Assembly (NCBI GenBank): GCA_047495785.1
Contig: JBLDXI010000007.1
Location: forward strand, 1,674,001-1,738,000
DNA from: Lepidodermella squamata
Lineage: Eukaryota; Gastrotricha
DNA: 64,000 nucleotides
Reading direction: 5' to 3'
The notes beneath the pieces were generated by a model, which was not told where the DNA came from, did not search any database, and saw only the letters and a list, made by a program, of their open reading frames with translations. The translations under genes and the position numbers were made by a program. Shown piece by piece: positions 44,303 through 55,777 of the stretch. Numbering within the stretch: the stretch's first letter is position 1; the number at the start of each line of letters is the position of its first letter.

Positions 44303-45561
44303 ATGTCTGCGACGTTTCAGCAAAATTGCGAAGTATTTTTTTGCCATGATCTCTTTTCATACAAAATCCATATCTCTTCAACAGATCTGTGGTAGGGTTG
44401 CCAATGAAGTTCGTCTGGGTATTGTCATGTGTGATCCTTGCAAGGTTAAGTTCGGAAATTCATAGACTCAACAAATGCGTTTTCGTTTTCATACCAGAAG
44501 TTTTACTACCGAGCTAAACAACGTGCGTACTCTTGCTGGTGGGGGAGGGGGAGCTGCACAATAGAAGTGAACTCCAAGTCGAAGCTGTGCTCTGCTTGCC
44601 GCTATAAAAAATGCGAAGCTCTGATTGAGACCGCGAGGCAGAAGCATTGCACGCCAAGAAAGAAAACTGCCATCATAGATCAGCCCATAGAACTTACTCT
44701 AGTTGAGAAAGAGCACGATCTCCGTTCGATAGTCAAGGCTTACTCATCATTGAATCAACTACTAGAAATCGTAAGTTCTCCTTAAATGCCATTGCAATTC
44801 AATTTGAGGCTTAATAACAGGCTGAGGAGATGAGAAAAGCGGACGTTACATTTCATGGTCTAGAAGTGATGGTCAGCTGGTCATGCGAATATCTTATGCG
44901 TAGGTATTCTCTGGTAACCAGCCAATTCGTTCGAGCATTACCTAGGTATTCGAATTTCAATATTCATGAAGTATGCCAATCGTTCAGTAAATCCTTCATG
45001 GCTATCACAATGCTGAAGTTTTTGGATGCGGGCGAGGAAGGCTTATACGGTCTGAGTCAGCATCTGCAAGCAAAAATCGTTCAGTTATTCCCATTCTCGA
45101 TTGTAAGTTATTTTTATAACTTCAATCGAGTTTTTACAAACTGATGTGCTAATGACTGATGATAGCTGACGATCGAAGACTTGGAGGATCTTCATAGCCG
45201 GTTTAAAGAGTTGGGCCCACTCTCACAAGCTGACATGGCATTGCTCTGTGCTTTCGTTTTTCTTAACGGTAAGATTACAGGAAGTTAAATAGCTATTACA
45301 TGTTCTCTTCCTCCAGATCTAGGTGGTGCGGACCGAAATAGAGTTATCACGGAGGGATATTTGTCTATAACGCTGGGGAGCAATGAAAAGGCTAAGCTGG
45401 CCCTTATGTTAGCTGATCAGCTCAAACTAGCCATGGCTCGCCATTTTCAGCGCATATTAACGTTTGTGGACTCAAGTGTTCTGCAGCGCCGAGCCAATAC
45501 GATTTCCAAAGATATATTGTCCTATTTTTCCTTTGACAGGACTGAACAGAATAACACTTAA
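44303..45561 (+). CDS. nuclear hormone receptor 1 (divergent, six exons)
   Basis: Exons 44303-44332, 44385-44444, 44498-44770, 44821-45102, 45166-45268 and 45317-45561 give 330 residues. The DNA-binding domain begins after only eight residues: C-E-I-CGRVANEVRLGIVMC-D-P-C, then KFYYRAKQRAYSCWWGRGSC and CSACRYKKC, so both four-Cys fingers are complete. The P box is CDPCKKFYYR where most receptors have CEGCKGFFRR. The ligand-binding domain is helical with the conserved-looking helix-3 region FSKSFMAITMLKFLDAG and ends without a clear AF-2. Exon lengths 30, 60, 273 and 103 equal those of the second copy. A ligand-regulated transcription factor by family; ligand unknown. Confidence 0.82.
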
Positions 45562-45797
45562 GCACTTGAGTAAACTAATCAATCGTTCTCTATAGTCGGC
45601 TATCTATAGTCATATATTCGTGTTGACACTGTTGTTGGTAGCTAAATTCCTAGCGGAACGCGCCCATTTTCGACAAATTACTAAACACTGTTGGCTCAAG
45701 CTGCAATTAAATTTACTGTAATTCAGAAATTTACGCCAAGTAAATTTATTAATTAGTGTTGATCGTTTCGAAATGATAACTTGGAATGCATCAAGGC

Positions 45798-46205
45798 ACT
45801 CAGTCTTCTTCGAGAATGAGAGTTCCGTTAGGATAACGTGCATTATCAGCCGATTCGGGCGGCCGTTGAGGAAACAAGGCTGTGAGCGAGTAAATAATTG
45901 ATAAGATGTAACCAAACAGAAATACTCGGTCGAGAACCATTGAAATCATGCGCCAGACTTCAGCACTCCGCCTATGCGTATCCTTATCAGCCATTTTTGC
46001 AATGAAGCGAGCAAGCATCTCGCGGATTGTCATGATTTCAACCCGAATCGCTAGCGCATACTGCTCTGGGTCGGCGCTATAGCCTTTCGCCGATGAGATC
46101 GCTCACTCTGCTGCAGCACAGCAGGTGCGGATCGGGCTGATCCTAAGATTTCTCCAGAATTCTGAGCCGACAGCGCCAGAGTGAAGCACGGAGTCCAGGA
46201 GAACA
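45798..46205 (-). pseudogene. truncated copy of the nicotinic receptor last exon
   Basis: Matches the last exon of the gene at 48781-51626: VEIMTIREMLARFIAKMADK and TM4 through SLTALFPQRPPE, ending NGTLILEED. A 13-nt deletion near 46071 and a second deletion near 46185 break the upstream frame, and no other exons precede it. It trails nuclear receptor 1 just as the full gene trails nuclear receptor 2. Confidence 0.88.
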
Positions 46206-47266
46206 GGACTCGCGCAAAGCTGAAGCCAGCTGCGTCAATAATAATTTGTTTACACCAAGCCTTAATTGGAAAATTAGTATAGTCCTATTTGCTCGATATC
46301 GGAGTATCAGCCACTCCCCTTTGCATTCAAATTAGGTCGCGCTTTTCGTTACATGCCTGGGTTGTGATTGACCCATGCGCAGTGTCAAATAGGCATTGTT
46401 CATATTTCAAATTCGTTATATTTCAGTGTGCACGTTTGAGAGCCGTCAGAGCGGAGTGGTATAGCGCCGAGAGCACCGTCACCCAAACACGTACTACTAC
46501 GACAATTATTGTACTAAATTCAACAATTATAGGGATTGAGTTTAGGATAGTAATTGAATTTGAAATAAGTTCAATAGGTATAGCGTATCCCATGCGTATC
46601 CCCTTTTCCTCAATACGTCTTCTACCTCCTCCCAAGTTCCTTGCTGAGTAGCCTGAGCGAATTCGTATTATTATCGCGGTGACGGCAAACAGAACTAGCT
46701 TCTTTGAGGACTATTCCGTTTGAATACTATTAATGAAAATGTCCCTCGTGGGCGGTATTTGGGCATGCCTCGCTAGACAGGCGCCCGGCTATCTTGCGGT
46801 AAAATCAGTGAAGTGATAAATGGGCAATCACAAATCACAAAAACGAAACACTCTGCCTGTTGCCTACAGTGTCCTCTTCGAGCTTCGTAGTTCACAAATG
46901 TTAAATGTCTAAAATGTGAGCGTATCTGTCTTAGCTAATTACTCAGTCGTTCCAATCGGTTAACAGATCGGCACAGATAATTCCTGTCGCCTGACGGAAT
47001 TCGGGTGAAAAGATTGGACCTGAATTCAATTCATTTTGCAGGAGACGCGAGGGCTTGATTGCCTGCCTAGGCATGATTTTCTGTACTTTCTGAATACCGG
47101 GAACCCGTAATTTCATGGACCGTAAAAGCGTTTTTATGAGATTTAAGCCTTCTTTCAAACAGTCATAAATAAGGAATTTTTGTAAGCTTGGAATCAATAA
47201 TAGAGGCCTTAGTTCATGCCTTTCCCCCTTTTGATGAAGCGAGAAGGCGTTAGAAATATTTGAATT
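46206..47266. other. intergenic, upstream of nuclear receptor 2
   Basis: No gene. Near 46437-46490 a stretch (AGCGGAGTGGTATAGCGC) resembles a tRNA D arm but has no T arm. The shared 20-mer lies at 46813-46832. Confidence 0.45.
46813..46832. promoter_or_regulatory. 20-bp dyad shared upstream of both nuclear receptors, site 2
   Basis: Identical to 44176-44195, although the sequence around it has diverged considerably; 434 bp before the ATG of nuclear receptor 2. Confidence 0.4.
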
Positions 47267-48545
47267 ATGCCTACAACCATCAAACAGGAGTGCGAAGTAA
47301 GTTCTTTGAGGCTGTCCGGTTTCCACATGTGGATTTCCGATTCCTTTCACAGATATGTGGTAGAGTGGCCAATGCTGTTCGACTAGGTATTGTCATGTGC
47401 GACCCTTGCAAGGTAAAAGGAAATACTTATTTTCACCCGGATCGGATTTTTCGTTTTCCGTTGCAGAAATTTTATTATCAAGCTAAAAAACGTGAATACC
47501 ACTGCTGGTGGGGGAAAGGAAATTGCAAAACAGATGTTAAGTCGAAGTCAAAGTTGTGCTCTGCTTGTCGCTATAAAAAATGTGAAGCACTTATAGAAGC
47601 CGCGAGGCAGAAACATTGTTCCCCAAGAAAGAACCCAGCCGTTATTGATCAACCAATACAACATGCCTTAGTTAAGAAAGAGCATGATCTTCTTTCGACA
47701 GTCAACGCTTACTCAATCTTGGATAAATTACTGGAAATCGTAGGTTTTACTGACATTTTATTGCAAGTAAATTCCAAGAACTTGTTAACAGGCAAAGGAG
47801 ATGGGAAAAGCGGGTGAGGCATTACATAGCCGGGAGGAACTCATCGGCTGGGCAAGGGAATATCGTACCCGTCGGTTTTCCTTGGTAACCAGCCATTTCG
47901 TTCGCTCGTTATCTGGATATTCAAATCTCACCATTCATGAAAGATGCCAATCTTTCAGCAAATCATTTATGCCTATTGCAATGCTGAAATTTTTGGATGC
48001 GGGGGACGGCACTTACGGTCTTTTCTTCTACGGTCTAAGTCAGCATCCGCAAGCAAAACTGATTCAATTGTTTCCGTTCATAATTGTAAGCTTTTTATAT
48101 TATTTAAAACACAATTGTCATCAGACAGCCCATGCAAGATGGCAATCGAAGATTTAGAAAATATTCATAGCCGATTCAAAGAGCTGGGCCCACTCACAAC
48201 AGCTGGCATGGCATTGCTCTGTGCATACGTCTTTTTTAGCGGTAAGTTGTTGCTGAAACCTTGGAAATCCCATGATCTCTTCTTATAGATTCAGGCGATG
48301 CAGGGCGATATAGGATGGCAGCGGAGGAATATTTGGTTATTTCGTTGGGGAGCAAGGAAAAGGCAAAATTGGCTCTTATGCTAGCTGATCAACTCAAACT
48401 AGCCATGGGGCGCCATTTTCAGCGGATAGTCACGCTTGTGGACTCGAACGCGTTACTGCACCGATCCGATCCAATTTCCCGAGAGATATTTTCGCAATTT
48501 TTCTGTAACAAAATGAGACCAGAGCATAACAGTGTTGATAAATGA
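47267..48545 (+). CDS. nuclear hormone receptor 2 (divergent, six exons)
   Basis: Exons 47267-47296, 47353-47412, 47467-47739, 47792-48085, 48139-48241 and 48289-48545 give 338 residues. Same plan as receptor 1: a nine-residue lead MPTTIKQEC, first finger CEICGRVANAVRLGIVMC-DPC, KKFYYQAKKREYHCWW, second finger ending CSACRYKKCEA. Exon 4 is 12 nt longer (four extra residues, LFFY, repeated next to YG). The ligand-binding part has FSKSFMPIAMLKFLDAG and ALMLADQLKLAMGRHFQRI. The acceptor of exon 5 was chosen by phase and paralogue match. Intact. Confidence 0.82.
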
Positions 48546-48780
48546 CGTTTCTCCTTATATTGACGTCAAGACATGCATCAAAGTGGATGTCTGTATGTCG
48601 CTAAAATACCCAGCAAAATTAATCAAAAGCGACTATTTCCAGGTAGCTAATTCGGGTTACTAAGTTAGTCGATTCGAGCTGCGGTAATTTCAAGATAAAC
48701 TTGTGGTGAACGATAAGTAAATTTATTATTTTATTAACGTCAGCTTCGATAGTTCATGATTACTTATGGAATGCATCAAG

Positions 48781-51626
48781 TCACTCATCGTCGAGAATGA
48801 GAGTTCCGTTGGGATAACGTGCATTATCAGCCAATTCGGGCGGCCGTTGTGGAAACAAGGCTGTGAGTGAGTAAATCATCGATAGAATGTAACCAAACAG
48901 AAATACTCGGTCGAGAACCATTGAAATCATGCGCCAGACTTCAGCACTCCGCTTATGCGTATCCTTATCAGCCATTTTCGCAATGAAGCGAGCAAGCATC
49001 TCGCGGATTGTCATGATTTCAACCCGAATCGCTAGCGCATACTGCTCTGGGTCGTAATGAGCGGCCGGCGCTATAGCCTTTCGACGATGAGATCGCTCAC
49101 TCTGCTGCAGCACAGCAGGTGCGGATCGGGCTGATCCTAAGATTTCTCCGGAATTCTGAGCCGACAGCGCCAGAATCTGCCTATCAAGCTTATGAAGCAC
49201 GGAATTAAGCATATCGGCAGCAGGTGAAGACGGAGTCGAGTGCATCTGAAGAGAAATGCTTGATTTTTCATTCAAATTTCGCAGTTATAGGTACTTACCT
49301 CAAATTTATTGTAGTGCTTCTTGTCGAATGAAGTTGAAGGCATTACCCCCCTGTGGCTGAAGGAATGACGAATCACGGGAGCTGGATCCCTCGCGCTGAT
49401 GAACTTTCGAATTTCAACTCTGCTGTTAGAACTGCTGTCACGGCCTGATGCCGAGCTATCAATTGTTGACAACCTAGCACTGTTTGATCTCTGCCGCTGA
49501 GGTCCGTAACGACGTGAATCCACCGTCGCTCCGACAAATACACCTCGTTTCAATGGGGAGATAGTGACGCTTGACCCCCTCAAACGCCGCCTGGCCTCCT
49601 CTTGGCTATCCCTAGTTCGTACCGGAACTGAGAAACTGCTGCGATAGGACTTACTTGATGGCCCAAGGTAATCAGTTTTCTGCTCGCTGAACCTCCCAGG
49701 TATGTTCAAAGTATCTTGCCCGCGGTCTTTTCTAATGCAGGATGGCAGGAATTCATCACTTGAAGTCGATTCGTTCTCAAACAGGCGACGAGATGCGTTC
49801 GATTTGTTCCCAGAATCCTGACTGCTAGATGATTCATCATCCTCGTCATCGTCATTAACCGTAATCTTTGGTACAGGAAACTCGTTGGCTCCGGTGGAGT
49901 CGAAAACGTTAGTTGGCACGCTTGTCTTTCTGCTGTCAGGCTGGCTGTCAGACTCGTGAATTCGAACAACAACGCAGTTACACATTTGCTCCGGAATTTC
50001 CAAGATGCTCTCCTTCAGAGTCACTAGTGTTCGATGTTTCACGACGCTGCCACTTCGATTTCGTAGGCGAAGGATTTTTCGGACGGTGCTCCTCTTACGG
50101 CTGCGCTCTTTTTGGTCATCGATGAATCGTGCTATGTTGGGTGGAATGTGGATAAGCATTGCTTTTGCAATCACCTCAATTATTATCTATAAAAGTACCA
50201 AAATTTCACTCAAATTACACAAGATTTTTCTAAAATTTACGTAAGTTATCCATCTACTAGGTGGATTTCGCTTGTCAGCCCGGTAATGCATGTCGACAAG
50301 TATAGCGCAGAAAAAAGTGGAACACGTTGTCATCACCATGTTGAAGCAATAATAGGCTCCTAGGGGAAATTTTACATTGGATGAATCATCATAATTTTAT
50401 TAAGGCGGACCTAATATTGGAATGCGTTTTGCTGTTGGCGGGGTTGATTCTTTCAAAAGAAGTAGCAGCATGAAGAAGGCGATGTAAATGTTGATCCCGA
50501 GAAGCATCTTCGCCGGTGTCTCCGGAGGCAGCATGAAAAGCACCATTGTGATGAAGGATAAAAGAACGCAAGGCAATACCAGGGTATAGCTGTAGAACGT
50601 CGCTCGGCGGCGCAATTTGAGGTAAAACGTTAAATCCGGATACGGCTCATTCGGACAACACTGAATGGCAAAATTTAAAGATTGCATCATTAATCCAACA
50701 AATTACCTCGTAGATGTGAACATTTTTCTTGGCATTATGTTCAAGAATGATCCATTCCTGAGACGGCATGTATTCACTGAGATCAATAAATTCCTTCCCG
50801 TCCATGAAGTACGGATCGAGCGCGTTGCCGTTGTAAGTCCAAGAGCCGAATTTCATGTGACAAGTTTGCTCATCGAACGGGAAATTCGTCGTATCGATAG
50901 CGCATGAGCTTTTGAAAATCACGGGTGGAATGTAAGTGACCGTTCCTATAGGATCGACTAATGCCATTGTGTTGCGCTGCTCGGTTAATCGCTCATCGGC
51001 GTAGTTGTAAAGAACAAAGTCTGGCTTCCAAATATGGGTTATCGGGACTCTAACTATGGTGATATTGCCATGATTTTTTGGATCCTAAAATACAAAAGTT
51101 GAATTCAAAATCGAATCAATATACGATTTCAAACCCATTGCAGTGATTCATCTTGCCATTTCTGAAACGGAAGAAATATATTACAATGGCTTTCTAGATA
51201 TCATTCATCCAACTTACATATTTGCACCATATGTTTGTCGTCAGGACCTGATCCTTGGCATCAACATTCATGATTTGAATAAGGCTGATGCCGTAGCCAA
51301 CTTTCAGGGTCTTATTCCTATATTGATAGAGATCTAGCAATCCATCCACCTTAAAATAAGTGAACTCACATTGATTTGATGGGCCTTCCGAATTTCCCAT
51401 CCACAGTGTAGTTATCCATCAACTGCTTAATTAGTCGCTTTTCAGCGCTCAGGGCTATGTTGACCACTTCTACACCATGCTCCTCTGAAATGATCAATTT
51501 GAAGAACATTATGAATAGAAATTAAAACTCACTTATAGCGGATTCGAGGGACTCGTGTTCATGGATCTCAGCTGCGAAAATCCACTTGACATTAAGAAGG
51601 AGTAGAAACAGGTAAATCCAGCCCAT
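48781..51626 (-). CDS. nicotinic acetylcholine receptor-type subunit, nine exons
   Basis: Exons 51626-51533, 51484-51370, 51317-51218, 51161-51135, 51084-50707, 50660-50411, 50359-50241, 50186-49299 and 49245-48781 give 811 residues. A leader (MGWIYLFLLLLNV) is followed by the ligand-binding domain with QVLTTNIW, the cys-loop CAIDTTNFPFDEQTC, and the vicinal Cys pair YECCPNEPYPDLTFYLKLRR that marks alpha subunits. TM1-TM3 follow, then a cytoplasmic loop of over 400 residues rich in Ser/Arg, and TM4 (MISMVLDRVFLFGYILSMIY). At the start of TM2 the usual Gly-Glu-Lys is Pro-Ala-Lys (50516-50508), and the outer TM2 end carries LLLLLKES. Convergent with nuclear receptor 2; a decayed second copy of its last exon sits at 45798. 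Confidence 0.88.
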
Positions 51627-53119
51627 TAGCTTTTGGAGTGTTCCGAGGCCCTGCAAAGTGCCTTGGCCGAAATTGTACTGAGTAGCAGCTGGTCAAACGC
51701 CGAGAGCGGCTTTGATTTTGAGAGTCGCCGCAGTTTTGAATTTGACACCTGCATTAGCTCTAATAGCGAGCATCAAGCTTCTTGCATTTGCCCGAAATTG
51801 AAATGCCGCCCGCTAAGTGCTTACACACTTGAGAGTGAAATGACAGAGCGCGCGCCGTTACTGTATTTCTGGTTGATTTATTTACTGCGCCACCGTGTAA
51901 TAATCGCAAATTAACAGTGAGTGTGTGCGCCCACTCACATGTGTGTATGCAAATCGATTATTGACAGGGCCACAAACAACAAACAACAAATTATTATATT
52001 GCCTGATAAATGTATCTGTCCGCCGATGCTGCGCGGTCATTGATGCGTTGTGGCTGGCATGGTGGACGGCGGAAATAAGCCAATGTCAAGTGACAGCAAT
52101 TTTCTAATGCATTCAACTTCACTACCTTATTAAGATCAATCATGAGTAACAAACAAGTAAAGTAATCCTCACATGAAAATCGAAAGTTTATTCGCTTTAC
52201 GCATTAGCTGACGCAAAAAATTTAGAATACAAAAAAATCGACGTGAAATTAGCCATCTCAATCTCAGTGACACCCCTTGCATGGGCTTCTTTTACACACT
52301 TCGCACTCCGTATGTGATATTTGCGGATAGTTGCACAAGGAAGGCATAAGGAAGGCGATAACTCCACAGATGGAACCACGAGCGGCCACTTTTGCCGAGT
52401 TATAAAGCGTGAAAATTTGTCAAAATAGACATGTAACATGTATATGCATCATATTCAAACATTTCAAGACTAATTTATCAGAGATTAGTATCCAACTTGA
52501 TCAATTTTTTAAATACTGCATGGTTATTTTTTGAATTTCCCATTGAGACTAAATATACATGCCAACATTTTCCCACGAATTTCGTTCCCTTGCTGCACCT
52601 GTTAGGTCGCATGAATGTTTATTTGCCGGGTACATGAAATGAACCTGATCTAACGACGCGAACGACATGTTCACTATAAATAGATCAGTCAGATGTTCGC
52701 CCTTCGCTCGAATTGGCATTTGATAATCATCGATCGTTGCCTCGCAAATAGAACACTCTTTTGCCACTCGGCCGAAAAAATCCTTGCCCGTAATGCTCTC
52801 TCTGCTCGCGGCGTAATCGTAATGCAAAAGCCAGAAAGAAGAAGATAAAAAGCTGTTGAGTCTCAGCCAATTAGACCTAAAAAACTAGACTCCTATGGTA
52901 CATAATTCGGTTGTGCTCCCTTTCTGAATGACAGCACTGTATATGCTTGCTATTCCCTAATGAATATTGATATATTGAAATTCACGAAGCAGAAGGACAT
53001 TTCCCTTCCGACTTCCGATTCATTTGTCTTAGTCGGACATTTTGGTCCAAGTCCTTCCAATCACCTGGCTTCAGCAAGTCCAGTTCGATTTCGCTGAATT
53101 GTTATTCAACTTTGGGAAA
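51627..53119. other. intergenic between channel and receptor K
   Basis: An 80- to 90-residue open frame at 52549-52827 (-), without an ATG, reads SRESITGKDFFGRVAKE and then nothing I recognise; it could be an exon of a gene I cannot otherwise see. The rest shows no gene. Confidence 0.35.
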
Positions 53120-54439
53120 ATGAATTCGTCTTCTCAGCCCGCTTACATAGGCGAGGCTTGGGTTATGGCTATTCTGCCGAATCGTGGCTACTACGAACCA
53201 AGGCCCTATTTCATCGGATGGTTTCATGACTTAAGCAAAACCACCGTAAGGGAACGATTAGGATTCCCGATCGCTTACTTGGCCATGGCTGTTCTCAGTA
53301 TAGTGACGAATTTCACCAACCTGATTGTCTACTACAAAAGGAATGTGCGACGAGATTTTCTTATTCTGACCGCGCTAGTTGCCACTTGTTCGATAGTGCA
53401 TGGAATCGTGCAAACCGTAAACATTTGGGTACCAGTAAGAACTGGGTTTTGGGAAGCTAGTGACGAGTTGTGCACGGCAATGTTTTGGATATCGGGTTCG
53501 ACCGGAATCCTCGGAACTTGGATCTTCATGTTGATCAGCTACGAGCGCAGGTTGTGCTTGTTATCAAACAACCCAAATATCCAGCCAATACTAAAAGGGC
53601 AAGATTCGGATCTAGATAGTTCTATCACAGTTGAAGTTCTGTCCGGTTTTAGGTTTTGGGATTGGCATTAATTTCCGCAATTCTGTCTTTCATTGCTTTC
53701 GGGATCGATGCTATCTATCCATTCAACAGCATGGCGGTTGAGGAGGTAGTGGTGCCAGGTCTAAATAATGGCACGGCTGTGAGGCTTTGTGGCAATTTCG
53801 AATATCGTTTGGCCGAAAACATCGACACCTCGTTGCTATCAGCCATTGCATTCAGTTTATGTGCAATCTTGATTCCTAATAACCTGATCGCTTACAACTA
53901 TTGGTTTGTTAGCTTTATCACAGCTTAACTTTAGTTCCTTATAGGTTCCTTATCTAAGGCTGATTTTCACTAAGCTACGGGCTGTTAATGCGCAGTTATT
54001 TCCAAGGAGTCGAACGCCAACCGGAGATTCGGCCGATAAAATTGCGATTCGGAACAACAAGCTGTTAGTCACCTGGCAGCGTCGAGAAATGTTCTACATG
54101 ATGCAGTCACTGATTTCGTTTGTCGCTTTCTCAGCTTTCCACATTCCTATCTTCACTTCGTTGATATTTACATTACTTTGGGCGTCGGATGGGCCGAATA
54201 TTCTGTCAGCTCCGATGCATAAAATGTTCCTCCTGACGTTCAACTTCGAAACAGCCATAGCCCCAGTTATTCAGTGCGTCCGCCCGGGATTCACTGACGA
54301 TCTACTCCGTTTCGGGCGACGTCTCACGCGCAAAAACTTGGCTATTTCGGCTCGAGAATCTGTTTTAGAAGACGTGATTATGCCTGAGAACGAAAGCGAA
54401 TATCCCTTTGTTCCAAGTTATCAAAATGACCACGCCTAA
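53120..54439 (+). pseudogene. 7TM receptor copy K, three exons, one-base slip
   Basis: Exon 1 53120-53598, exon 2 53653-53903, exon 3 53959-54439 (introns 54 and 55 nt). It has the extra intron of copies A and B. Family marks are all present (RGYYEPRPYFIGWFHDL, YYKRNVRRDF, SYERRLCLLSNNPN, MFYMMQSLISF, APVIQCVRPGF). Near 53577-53583 one base is missing: the residues PANTKR expected after NNPN appear in the +1 frame, and exon 1 is 479 nt where 480 is expected. The first intron starts GCAAGA instead of GTAAGA, a GC-AG intron. If the slip is a sequencing error the gene is intact; if real, translation ends at 53671. Confidence 0.7.
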
Positions 54440-55015
54440 CTTACACATCAATGTATCCTAAGATGAAATTATCGTGAATTTATGCTCGCCAAAATTTTGA
54501 ACCCGTTGTAGTTCCATCGCAATGGGAAAATATAGAATGAAAAAAGGGATAAAACTAGTCTTATCGCATCTGTCTACGGATGTGAAGCCACTTCTGAGTT
54601 GAAAATCTGGTCTTTCTGCGTTCTATGTTCCGCTATCGCAAGTCTCCATACTGACATTCCTCTGACGAGGAGAAACAGAAATGTAGCTTTAAATCTTATG
54701 AGCTAAATTCAATGAAAATAAGCCAATATGTTTTTACGTGCAGGTGAAGATATAGTTTATTCCGGCAAGGGCAAAGCTATCTCGTCTTATTGGCTTAGGA
54801 ATGTTCATTTAAGTTGTCTTAATCTTGAATAAGTAGATAGGTACTTCCTGCCCTGAACATATTCTCAGTGGCACTCCTTTTTTTGCTGTAACTCTGCAAA
54901 TTTTGTGCAAATTCTAAATCTTGAAATTAGGGATCTGCATGGGGAAAGAAGTTCATTTTCTTCAGTCAGTGTTTCAAGTTTTTGGCAGTTGAGAATAGCC
55001 ACGTGTGCTGTGACC
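54440..55015. other. intergenic between convergent receptor K and GST
   Basis: 3' ends of two convergent genes; no gene of its own recognised. Confidence 0.4.
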
Positions 55016-55777
55016 TCAAGGGTCGAACTTGGGACGATTCGCCAAGTACTTCTCGATCTCAGGCGACTCGACAATGTGCTTGACAATCTTCGCAATGCCA
55101 GGGTAGTCACGCTCGACCTGCTCCTGTTCTACCAGCTTGTGGTCGCGGAGACCCTCAAAGATCGACGCAAGGCAAACAGCCGAGTACAAGTGCCTTTGAC
55201 CGTCAGCCAAAGCCGTTTCCTTGTGCTCCTGGACACGGTGCTCCATGAATGCCAGATTGCGCTTCAGAACTTCGTGCAACTTGGCCTTGTTAGCCTCGCG
55301 TTTCGCATCGTCTGACTCCATAACAGCGGCATAGGAGTGTTCAACGATTTCACGGGCTCTAAACCGGAGAAGAAAGTGAAGAATATTTATGTCGTTGAAT
55401 GGTTCAAACAAACATCTCGAAATGCTCATCGGCGATTAGTGCCAGATTGTCGCAGTCACCGGCAAGTTTGTGCCAGTGTGCAATCGTGCGAATAATCGTT
55501 CCGGTTTGAGTGATTTTGTGGGTTTTGCCATCAACCTCGACCTCAAGAACTGGGAGTTGACCGAGAGGCATAGCTGAAAGAAACACAGTTTTACCTAAGT
55601 CAAAAAACTAAAATTATCTAGCATACTTGACTTGACATTAGGCCACTCTTCCTTGTTGTAGCGGATGTCTTCCCAATCAGCTCCGGCGTAGGCCAAGAGC
55701 CATCGAATCGGTTCAGCACGAGCTCGCGCGTTGAACGAATGCAGCTTAACCTTGCAAGCTTTCTTTCCCTCAGACAT
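55016..55777 (-). CDS. glutathione S-transferase, sigma-like
   Basis: Exons 55777-55627, 55573-55414 and 55358-55016 (introns 53 and 55 nt) give 217 residues. The thioredoxin-like half begins VKLHSFNARARAEPIRWLLA with W-EDIRY following and STMPLGQLPVLEVEVDGK; the usual glutathione-binding QSxAI is QTGTI here. The C-terminal helical half ends KYLANRPKFDP. It should conjugate or peroxidise small electrophiles using glutathione in the cytosol. The altered G-site Ser (Thr) may affect activity. Intact, unlike the relic at 6790. Confidence 0.88.

Noticed and set aside
46437-46490. tRNA D-arm-like AGCGGAGTGGTATAGCGC
   Set aside because: No T arm or acceptor stem follows.
52549-52827. open frame beginning near SRESITGKDFFGRV as a gene
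   Set aside because: No ATG, no splice partners and no family I can name; kept only as a note in the intergenic entry.
54905-55315. 136-codon plus-strand frame over the GST
   Set aside because: Antisense shadow of the GST last exon.
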